This document shows, one piece after another, positions 58,055-64,000 of a DNA stretch of 64,000 bases; the stretch's first letter is position 1; each line of letters opens with the position of its first letter. The stretch lies in NCBI RefSeq assembly GCF_023101085.1, contig NZ_CP064703.1, positions 8,592,501-8,656,500 of the forward strand. Direction: 5' to 3'. The position numbers and the translations under genes were made by a program. The notes under the pieces were generated by a model. The model saw only the letters and a list, made by a program, of their open reading frames with translations. It was not told the origin of the DNA and searched no databases. Source of the stretch: Bradyrhizobium sp. 170 (GTDB lineage: Bacteria > Pseudomonadota > Alphaproteobacteria > Rhizobiales > Xanthobacteraceae).

Positions 58055-58984
58055 TCACGCCGCCCGATTGCCGCGCGCGATCTCTTTCTGCTTGTCGAAC
58101 TCGGCGCGGCGGCGCGCCAGTTCTTCCGGGCTCATCTGCGCAATGTTGTTGTAGTCGAGCTTCCAGGAGGCATCCTCGCTCCAGCGCAGCGGCGACTGCA
58201 TCGTGGTGCGGGAGCCTGCCGCGGACTCCAGCAGACGCAGCGCCAGTTCGAGCGTCAGCGCCTGCGATTCCACGTCATGCGGCTTGCCGGCGGAGTTGCC
58301 GAGCGGGAAATCCGAAAACAGAAATCGCGGCGCGGCGGCGTGTTCGACGATATCCTTGGCGCAGCCCATGACGACGGTGGGGATGCCATTGGCTTCGAGA
58401 TGACGCGCCACCAAAGCGGACGTCTGGTGGCAGACCGGGCAGTTCGGCACGATGACGGCGACATCGACCTTGTCGGCCTGGCAGCGGGCGAGAATATCCG
58501 GCGCGTCGACTTCGATGGTGACGCGATGGCTGCGATTGGTCGGCGCACCGAAGAAGCGCGGCGCGACTTCGCCGATCCGCCCCGCGGCGGCGGCTTTCAG
58601 AAGCTGCGACAACGGAAACCAGGTGCCGCTGTCCGTGGCCGTGGTGTGCTTGCGGTCGTAGCCGATATGCGAGATCCGCAAATCGTGCTGCTTGGCAGTG
58701 TCGCTGTCATAGACCTGGTAGAATTTCGCGCTGCCGTTGTAGGCCGCGCCCGGACCCTGATCGCCCTTGGTGGGATCATACTTCGCGGCTGTCGTGACGA
58801 TGGTCACGCGCGACTTCGCGAGCGGTTTCTTCAGCGGCTGGAACGGCGCCTCGACATAATGCGCCCAGCGGTAGGGCGTGGTGTAGCCGATCGCGGCGTA
58901 GTAATCGCGCGTCCGCTGCATATAGGGGACCGGGGAATCGTAGTCGGGCGCGAAGCCGAGCTGGTCGTCGAGGGGGGCGGACAT
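58055..58984 (-). CDS. GrdB-like (glycine/betaine reductase B family) protein with CxxC
   Basis: 309 residues, no signal peptide. The N-terminal part (YDSPVPYMQRTRDYYAAIGY, RVTIVTTAAKYDPTKGDQG, DLRISHIGYDRKHTTATDSG) and the core VAVIVPNCPVCHQTSALVAR then HLEANGIPTVVMGC resemble the selenoprotein-B subunit family of glycine/sarcosine/betaine/D-proline reductases. Cys182 and Cys185 form CPVC where clostridial GrdB has UxxC (Sec). RFLFSDFPLGNSAGKP matches the PLG motif. In an aerobe without GrdA/GrdC here, the reaction is unknown; a thiol-dependent reductive cleavage is plausible. The C-terminus PEELARRRAEFDKQKEIARG is helical. Confidence 0.72.
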   Translation of the reverse strand: MSAPLDDQLGFAPDYDSPVPYMQRTRDYYAAIGYTTPYRWAHYVEAPFQPLKKPLAKSRVTIVTTAAKYDPTKGDQGPGAAYNGSAKFYQVYDSDTAKQHDLRISHIGYDRKHTTATDSGTWFPLSQLLKAAAAGRIGEVAPRFFGAPTNRSHRVTIEVDAPDILARCQADKVDVAVIVPNCPVCHQTSALVARHLEANGIPTVVMGCAKDIVEHAAAPRFLFSDFPLGNSAGKPHDVESQALTLELALRLLESAAGSRTTMQSPLRWSEDASWKLDYNNIAQMSPEELARRRAEFDKQKEIARGNRAA

Positions 58985-60146
58985 TATTATGTCTCCTGCG
59001 TTTCCACCATGAGGCCGTTGGTCGGCCTGCGGCCAGACTAGAGATAGTCGGCTGATTGCTCAACCGTCGAAATAATCACTCAAACCCCGCGACCGACGAC
59101 CAAAGGTCGACCTCAAATTGCCTCAACAAGCCCGGACGCACCGCTACGCTCGCAGGCGACGCGCGCCCCGAGTTGATGCGACGGCTCGTGCCCCCCGAAA
59201 TAACGAGGGCGCAGGGAAGACCGGGTGCGCGCTGCACCCGCGGTCTCGTGTGCAATGTGCACAAAGAAGTGCGCACACGAGCATACAGGTCCAGCGGAGA
59301 GCATCCGGCCTTCCCTGCGCAATGGTTTGACGGCTTATGGCGCGCTCTTCCCGGAGACGAATTCCTCTTGCCTCCGTCGCTGCCGGATTGACGGCCCAAC
59401 GAACCCGGTTGGGTTCGATCAACCTCCGCCAGCTTGACACCAGCCACGGGTGCCAGAACCACACGCTTTTGCCGTACGCGACAACGCCGCTCGTCCTGCG
59501 CGGATCGATCGCTCACAGCCCCAAGACCAAGCTCGAGACCGCCCTGCAATGCCTCGCACGCGCAACGCCATCGCGTCCACCGCTCCCCGCACTCCACGTA
59601 TCGTGACGACGCGTACGCCCCTCTTCGATGAGGCGGGATGGCGCGAAGATGCAGCTGATTTGGGGGAAATGAGAAGCGGAATATTTTCGCCCCGTAATCT
59701 GGACGACCCAAATCGCGTTGAAATGACGGGTGAAATTCGATTTTGCGCGCAGCGGGTTTGGCGGTGTTTTTGGAAGCGAGACCGTGCGACCGTGGGCCGA
59801 ACGCTCACTGATTTGCCCCATCGTGGAATTACGGAATTACGGGAATTACGGTGCACATTTAACTTTCACGTTGCGTCATTGATGGGCGCATTGCGGACGA
59901 TTGCATCGACAAAAAAGTTGAGTGCACTGTCACCGCAATTCCGCAATTCCGGATGTTTAATCCAAGCTATGTGCCTGCCATCGGCTTCGATGCCGATAGA
60001 GCCTGACGGCTCGCAGACGCACAATTTGGATTATAGATTAAACATTGCATGCAGCTAATATAGCATGCCATTTTATAAGTGAATGTGGCGGATGGGGATA
60101 GCTGACGATGCCTGTTTAACAAATAACTTTTAGTCGGGAGAATTTC
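58985..60146. other. Long non-coding region dominated by a dispersed repeat
   Basis: 1162 nt without a convincing gene. 59085-59860 is a repeat described separately. The flank 59861-60146 is AT-richer, contains short A/T runs and an ATGCATGCAGC-like stretch, and should hold the promoter for the gene at 60147. Reading frames on both strands lack SD sites, and their residue content is that of shadow translations. Confidence 0.7.
59085..59860. repeat. Large dispersed non-coding repeat (Bradyrhizobium type)
   Basis: I recognise blocks such as GAAGACCGGGTGCGCGCTGC, TGCAATGTGCACAAAGAAGT, GCATACAGGTCCAGCGGAGA and GGTTTGACGGCTTATGGCGC as parts of a sequence found many times between genes in Bradyrhizobium and Rhodopseudomonas, often mis-annotated as small proteins. 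A second block near 59630-59830 (GGACGACCCAAATCGCGTTG) also recurs there. No inverted ends or transposase are visible. The boundaries are approximate and rest on memory, not on a second copy in this window. Confidence 0.6.
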
Positions 60147-60665
60147 ATGCGCGCGATCATCACATTTGTAATCATGGGAATTGGACTAAGCACAGCGAAC
60201 GCTCAGTGGCTTCAAGAGGACGCATTAAAGAAAATGATGCGCGAGGCGGTGCCGCCAGACGCTAAGTGCAGCGCACAAGGAGGGATGGGACCGGCCTGCT
60301 TCTTTGAGCGGGGTAAGGTCACCGGAATGATACAAGGGCGAGAGACGAGTGTCTTAATGTCGTTGCGAAATGCAGCCTCACTCAATGACCCGGATGTAGA
60401 AGCTTTGTATGGTCCGATTAGAAAATTCATCGTGAATTTTGGGTTCTCAGAAGAGGATTCAAAAAAGTGTGTGGCAGATGGATTTGAGATGTTTCAGTCC
60501 AGGGTCAGGGCCAAAACTGAGACGTATTATTCGCTGAGTCCTGACTGGTCTACGCAGAACGTGAAAGCGATTAGCTATAGGAAGTTTAAGTTATGGTGCC
60601 GAGCGCGCGACGCTGGAGGCGTTCAGTATGTCGAGGCTCTACTGACCAGAAATAATGATTTTTGA
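60147..60665 (+). CDS. Hypothetical secreted protein (172 aa)
   Basis: A signal peptide RAIITFVIMGIGLSTANAQ is followed by a mature ~153 residues with Cys in AKCSAQ, PACFFER, KKCVADG and KLWCRA. Composition is AT-richer than the chromosomal genes, with codons such as TTA, ATA and AAA, suggesting acquisition. The family is not recognised. The ATG at 60147 follows GTCGGGAGAATTTC. It stands alone, convergent with the MltR-like gene. Confidence 0.65.
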   Translation: MRAIITFVIMGIGLSTANAQWLQEDALKKMMREAVPPDAKCSAQGGMGPACFFERGKVTGMIQGRETSVLMSLRNAASLNDPDVEALYGPIRKFIVNFGFSEEDSKKCVADGFEMFQSRVRAKTETYYSLSPDWSTQNVKAISYRKFKLWCRARDAGGVQYVEALLTRNNDF

Positions 60666-60730
60666 AGCCGGGCTGGTCCTGTGAGACGGCTGTAAGTACT
60701 TTTTTGAAGCGGCAATGAAAGTAGTATGGG

Positions 60731-61279
60731 TTATTCGTCGTCGAGCGGAGCGACGTACTGAATAGTGCCATCCTCTTGGATGCCACGACGCTGAAACTGC
60801 CACGCGGCGAAGAAGTCCAGGCATGTATTCCAATAGAGGGAGCGCGGGTCCGCTGTCGCTGCATCCGGAAACATATCACTCCGGCGCTGTATCAGGCTGA
60901 GCTTTCGGCACTGAGCGGCGACCTCAGGATGCTTGAAGTCGATTTGGTGCATGCTGTGGGCGAATATATTGCGGACGCGATTGATGATCCGCAGGTCGTC
61001 TCGCGACGGCTTCTCGATAAACCGGGCGGCGTAGGCGAGAGTGATCTTGGAGGATGCCGTCGCCAGCATTCCGTTTCCTCCACCCTCGAAAATGCGCCCC
61101 TCCTCGTCTTTATCGACGCGCATCCGCTCCCGGAAAACCATCTCAAGTGCGTAGTCCACATACGCAGCTGCCGTGATGGCAAGCATGTGGTCAGGCGCTT
61201 TTCTCAGGGCCTGCAGAACGTCAATCTGCTGGTCCTCGGTAGGACGGTCTTTGAGGGGATTTGGGCGCTTCACGGTCAT
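60731..61279 (-). CDS. MltR-like (mannitol repressor family) protein
   Basis: 182 residues. KDRPTEDQQIDVLQALRKAP, ITAAAYVDYALEMVFRERM, GMLATASSKITLAYAARFIE and RIINRVRNIFAHSMHQIDF follow the MltR pattern (helical bundle ending RxxRNxFAH). E. coli MltR represses mannitol genes, but there is no mannitol operon here; many relatives are encoded on phage-like islands with unknown roles, and the RNxFAH motif also recalls HEPN-type folds. The ATG at 61279 gives MTVKRPNPLKDRP. It lies beside the prophage remnant. Confidence 0.65.
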   Translation of the reverse strand: MTVKRPNPLKDRPTEDQQIDVLQALRKAPDHMLAITAAAYVDYALEMVFRERMRVDKDEEGRIFEGGGNGMLATASSKITLAYAARFIEKPSRDDLRIINRVRNIFAHSMHQIDFKHPEVAAQCRKLSLIQRRSDMFPDAATADPRSLYWNTCLDFFAAWQFQRRGIQEDGTIQYVAPLDDE

Positions 61280-61502
61280 AGGACCGAGATACCATATTCC
61301 GTTGCCCTACGGGGCATTTTGAGCGCCTAGCAGCCCATTACGTTGCGGACGGCCGTGTAAATCCAGTGGGAGATGACTGCGCTAATGCCGGTCTCAAGTG
61401 CTGTCCATACCAGCGTACTCACGCTGTCCGGGGTCGATTTGGAGGGCATTACGGTGACACCGCAACTGCTGGCACCGTAACGCTGCTGCGTCCAGATCTT
61501 TC

Positions 61503-61829
61503 TCAGTCTGTCATCTCCAGTTCAAGCCGGGCGTCTTTCCTGGTTTTTGCTTCCGATATTTCGATACAGACTTTCTCACCCAAGGCATTGAGGTAACCAA
61601 ACAGACGGTCGTAGGTGTAACCGGCAAAATGCCCGCGCAAAAGTTTTGACACAGCGGTTGAGCTAGACCGAGCAGCGACGCGGCCTTGGCTTGGGTCAGG
61701 CCCTTTGATTTGATCCGAGCGGCAATGCGCAGGAAAAGATCCGCCTTGATGGAGTGTTCGGCAGCATTAGGAAGACCGATATCCGCGAACACATTGCCGC
61801 TGCTCTTTGTGACTCTGGCTTTTTTTCAT
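61503..61829 (-). pseudogene. Frameshifted XRE-type antitoxin (HigA/NadS-like) remnant
   Basis: Pieces in three frames assemble into one ~100-residue HTH antitoxin. ATG 61829 starts MKK then, past an A7 run, ARVTKSSGNV; a second frame has FADIGLPNAAEHSIKADLFL and KGLTQAKAASLLGLAQ; the third has AVSKLLRGHFAGYTYDRLFG and YLNALGEKVCIEI, ending KDARLELEMTD at 61503. At least three single-base shifts are needed. The intact family is the antitoxin of a RelE/HigB (Gp49-like) module. Residues 61511-61792 can still be read as one shorter frame, but its C-terminus is nonsense. Confidence 0.78.
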
Positions 61830-62038
61830 TCTCTCTCCGCCAAGCTCTCGGCTTCTTTCAATCTGCGCTTGATCTTGTCGATTTCGGTTTTCGGCGTCGA
61901 AATGGCGTTACCGTGACAGTGCTGGATTTTGGATGGCGGAGTGCGTTGATAAATTTTTGCGGCGCGTTCGCCATAGCCGTGTGGATCGGGTAGGGGGCTA
62001 TCGTCAAATATCCACTCCAAATTCGTCTTCGTTGTCAT
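61826..62038 (-). pseudogene. Terminase large-subunit N-terminus joined to a toxin-like tail
   Basis: The 70-codon frame opens with TNLEWIFDDSPLPDPHGYGE then RAAK, the N-terminus of phage TerL. A one-base shift in the following A run would continue as FINALRHPKSSTVTV, again TerL-like. The frame instead ends TPKTEIDKIKRRLKEAESLA, resembling the C-terminus of Gp49/HigB-type toxins. Its TGA overlaps the ATG of the antitoxin remnant (ATGA), as in an intact toxin-antitoxin operon. Deletion has fused two unrelated genes. Confidence 0.65.
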
Positions 62039-62294
62039 CTTCGGTAGCGCCGCCTTTGTTCTTCGATCGGCTGGCCGGTGTAATGCCTAGCTCTGCCGCA
62101 AGCCGTCTTGCGACTTCAATATTTTCTTTTGCTAGTGTCGATTCAGGCCGTCGCTTCGACTCGCCTGTTGGGCTGACATAGGTCAGGCCCTGTTTCTGAA
62201 TCACCGCTTCGCATTCACGAATGCGAGCCGGTGCCGGTGGGGGCCTATCTAGTGCGCCGGGTAGGGCGGTTATGTTGGGTTTTCTTCCGCGCAT
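62004..62294 (-). pseudogene. P27-family terminase small-subunit remnant, internally shortened
   Basis: 96 codons from the ATG at 62294 (MRGRKPNITALPGALDRPPP). The first ~10 residues match the MRGRKP start of P27 TerS, and the end has VIQKQGLTYVSPTGESKRRP and ARRLAAELGITPASRSK, the P27 C-terminal motif. Intact proteins are ~150 residues, so ~50 residues of the middle seem to be lost. It overlaps the TerL fragment by 35 nt, as expected for a phage packaging pair. Confidence 0.68.
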
Positions 62295-62604
62295 TATTGT
62301 CCTTTTGGGATTTTTCGCATTGCACGCCAGCCGCAATTAAGTACGGCTGCGCATATAATTAGAGCGAATTATTTGATGTTTGGCCTTGCGGCCAAGCGTG
62401 GAACTGTGCAGGCTGGAACCGTGGGCGCTAATATTGCTGCGCCCTGTGTTGTCGCTAAGCGGTCAATTACCGAAGTGCCCGCTATTTCAATAGACAACAC
62501 CCATGCCAGCGGTGGGCAGAACAACTCCATATAAAGCGCAGCGTCGGACAACGTCGGCGTGCCGTCCGAGCTTGCTGTAAGCACATCTAGTTTGGGAACA
62601 AAGC
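62295..62604. other. Interval between prophage remnant and PEP-CTERM gene
   Basis: 310 nt. A minus-strand frame (62369-62584, 71 codons) lacks an SD and family features and I do not call it. AT-rich DNA at 62330-62400 and the stretch before 62605 should contain the promoter of the PEP-CTERM gene, but no sigma-54 (GG-N10-GC) or clear sigma-70 site is evident. Confidence 0.5.
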
Positions 62605-63201
62605 ATGTCTAAAAAATTGCTCGGTTTAATTGCCGCTGCAGCCCTCTGGCCTTCTTTAGCAAGCGCGAATATTGTCGCAAATCCATCGTTCGAACTCGGC
62701 TTCACAAGCTGGAGCCAATCAATCTTTTTCATATTCAACGACGGTAATACAGGTTCGCAATCGGCCGCGACTGTTTGCACCGGACCACAATGCGTTTCGA
62801 CCCTGAATTCGGGTGCGTTCATTGAGCAGGCTCTGGCCACAACGGCGGGCCAAAGTTATGACCTAAGCTTCTTTGTGACAGAAGGCGCTGGCCCAACCAG
62901 CGAACTCACGGTATTTTGGAACGGCGTCAAGATTGCAGACGTTCTAAATCCAGCAAATAATACTTACCCGGGTGGTTGGAATCAGTTCACCTATACCGGC
63001 CTGCTCGCTACGAGTGCCGTTACGAGTCTTCAAGTGCATGGTCGTCAAGATCCCGGCGGAATGGCCTTTGACGACTTCGATGTACATGCGTCAGTAGCGG
63101 CTATCCCTGAACCTTCCACATGGGCGATGATGATCCTCGGTTTCGCTGGTGTGGGCTTCATGACGTATCGCCGTCGCAAGGTCGCAGCGCTCGCCGCCTG
63201 A
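62605..63201 (+). CDS. PEPxxWA-CTERM sorting-signal surface protein, first copy
   Basis: 198 residues. A signal peptide (KKLLGLIAAAALWPSLASA) precedes a beta-rich ectodomain opening NIVANPSFELGFTSWSQSIF, like DUF642/carbohydrate-binding folds of this class. The C-terminal tripartite sorting signal is [20 protein letters not shown] then a TM and FMTYRRRK. Such proteins are processed by an exosortase (XrtA-like) and exported with exopolysaccharide; no exosortase gene is in this window. Followed by an intrinsic terminator. Confidence 0.9.
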   Translation: MSKKLLGLIAAAALWPSLASANIVANPSFELGFTSWSQSIFFIFNDGNTGSQSAATVCTGPQCVSTLNSGAFIEQALATTAGQSYDLSFFVTEGAGPTSELTVFWNGVKIADVLNPANNTYPGGWNQFTYTGLLATSAVTSLQVHGRQDPGGMAFDDFDVHASVAAIPEPSTWAMMILGFAGVGFMTYRRRKVAALAA

Positions 63202-63222
63202 TTCTAGATCGAAAATACAGAG

Positions 63223-63243
63223 ACCGCCTTCGGGCGGTTTTTC
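63223..63243 (+). terminator. Intrinsic terminator of the first PEP-CTERM gene
   Basis: ACCGCC-TTCG-GGCGGT followed by a U5 run (63238-63242), a textbook stem with UUCG loop 22 nt after the stop. Confidence 0.9.
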
Positions 63244-63438
63244 GTTCATGCATTTTTTTTGACGAAGTATGCGACTGCAATCAGAGGCCAACAAACGTTG
63301 GATTAAAATCACCAATCTAACTTCAATAGCGTTGCTTGACGCTGCTTACCTTTGAGCGCAGTGTTATTAAATTGGGGCTAATTCCATTTCTTTTTAGTTT
63401 TAAGCGCCCAATTTTTTAATGCGCATGGGGAGTTGAAG

Positions 63439-64000
63439 ATGAATAAATTGGCCTTGAGTGCTGCCGCTGCCTTATTGATATCCGGTCTAGTGATTGCGCC
63501 TTCCGCGAATGCGGCGACGCTCATTGGCAATACGCTCTCTGCGTCATATTTGTTTCCTGACTCTAACACCGTCCCCACCGGTGCTTTTGCTTATACGCAA
63601 TCGACTTTTTCTGTCACCGATCCCGGAGTTGAAACCACCCTGATAATAGCCAACCTAGCCAATCCCAGCATCAACGACGAAATCGCCATTGATTTCACGG
63701 CTTATGCAGTGACCTTCACCTGGCTGAACGCAGCGTCCCGAACCGCCGCTCCATTTAACGGTCCGGAGTTTACAATCACATCCGGCAATCCCTTCAGTGC
63801 AATTACAAACGTTGTCTCGATTGGCCATACGGTCAGCGCTTCGCTCGTGGGCGGTGTTCTTGAGGTCAATTGGGCCGGTCAAACGTTTGCAGCGAATGAT
63901 ACGGTCGTGGTGAACTTCGCCAGTCCCGTCCCCGAGCCCTCCACTTGGGCGATGATGATCCTCGGTTTCGCCGGTGTTGGCTACATGACTTATCGCCGCC
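63439..64000 (+). CDS. PEPxxWA-CTERM sorting-signal surface protein, second copy, truncated by window end
   Basis: 187 codons are visible from the ATG at 63439 ([20 protein letters not shown]). The signal peptide ends NAA. The ectodomain ([20 protein letters not shown] onward) is beta-rich and unlike the first copy. The end [20 protein letters not shown] then YRR matches the first copy nearly exactly, at DNA level too, so the sorting module was probably copied or homogenised while ectodomains differ. Only the final basic residues and stop lie beyond the window. AGTTGAAG precedes the start. Confidence 0.88.
   Translation, partial: MNKLALSAAAALLISGLVIAPSANAATLIGNTLSASYLFPDSNTVPTGAFAYTQSTFSVTDPGVETTLIIANLANPSINDEIAIDFTAYAVTFTWLNAASRTAAPFNGPEFTITSGNPFSAITNVVSIGHTVSASLVGGVLEVNWAGQTFAANDTVVVNFASPVPEPSTWAMMILGFAGVGYMTYRR

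Noticed and set aside
59056..60058. Several 60-200-codon frames on both strands
   Set aside because: They lie in the dispersed repeat; similar frames are known as spurious annotations, and none has an SD or a recognisable domain.
62369..62584. 71-codon minus-strand frame upstream of TerS
   Set aside because: No SD and no similarity to HNH nuclease or other genes usually found before TerS; kept only as part of the described interval.

Overview
The window looks like a chromosomal segment of a Bradyrhizobium-type alphaproteobacterium (Nitrobacteraceae). The evidence is GC-rich coding DNA, the rhizobial chvI-chvG-hprK-EIIA(Man)-HPr locus, DUF2865 and short-ModC gene types, and several families of palindromic intergenic repeats that I recall from Bradyrhizobium and Rhodopseudomonas. 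No search was run, so the assignment rests on recognition of sequence.

Layout. 1-13 kb holds housekeeping genes: a partial retropepsin-like protease, hrpB, UDP-glucose dehydrogenase, a membrane acyltransferase, polA, a LysE exporter, a YfcG-like GST and pyrE, then small uncharacterised genes. 14-19 kb holds glycogen phosphorylase, a thioesterase and arginase. 18.7-20.7 kb is a regulatory block: an ECF sigma factor with a cupin anti-sigma partner, divergent from a second ECF sigma gene. 20.7-30.3 kb carries pckA, a secreted TPR-CHAT caspase-like protein, a HugZ-like protein, then chvI, chvG, hprK, EIIA(Man) and HPr, a two-component system coupled to a regulatory PTS. 30-34.7 kb has an SDR, a GT39-type glycosyltransferase and lepA.

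34.8-39.8 kb is an accessory cassette: two SDR genes, a divergent LysR regulator and a complete IS701-like element, bounded by two diverged direct copies of a ~100-bp dispersed repeat. 39.8-51 kb is a mixed catabolic and stress region: a DUF2652/SRPBCC fusion, an MFS transporter, an acyl-CoA-dehydrogenase-like flavoprotein, a histone-tailed small protein behind a good EcfG-type promoter, a PAS-GGDEF-EAL protein, an FAD monooxygenase, a Bug-type binding protein and a phytanoyl-CoA dioxygenase-like protein. 51-59 kb has a murein endopeptidase, a Spy-like protein, modABC, ilvD, a family III CoA-transferase and a GrdB-like reductase with CxxC in place of the Sec motif.

59-64 kb is the most foreign part. 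It holds a long non-coding dispersed repeat, AT-richer hypothetical genes, a MltR-like gene, a decayed prophage/toxin-antitoxin remnant (terminase small and large fragments fused into a frameshifted XRE antitoxin) and two PEPxxWA-CTERM surface proteins, the last cut by the window end.

The points most worth following up are the IS element with its homopolymer frameshift, apparent loss of the proofreading residues in PolA, the EcfG and FixK-type sites, the anti-sigma factor with a cupin but no zinc-binding domain, the CHAT protein in the pckA-chvI interval, and the GrdB-like/CoA-transferase pair. I did not find a clearly new multi-gene defence or biosynthetic system, nor any CRISPR array, tRNA or rRNA.
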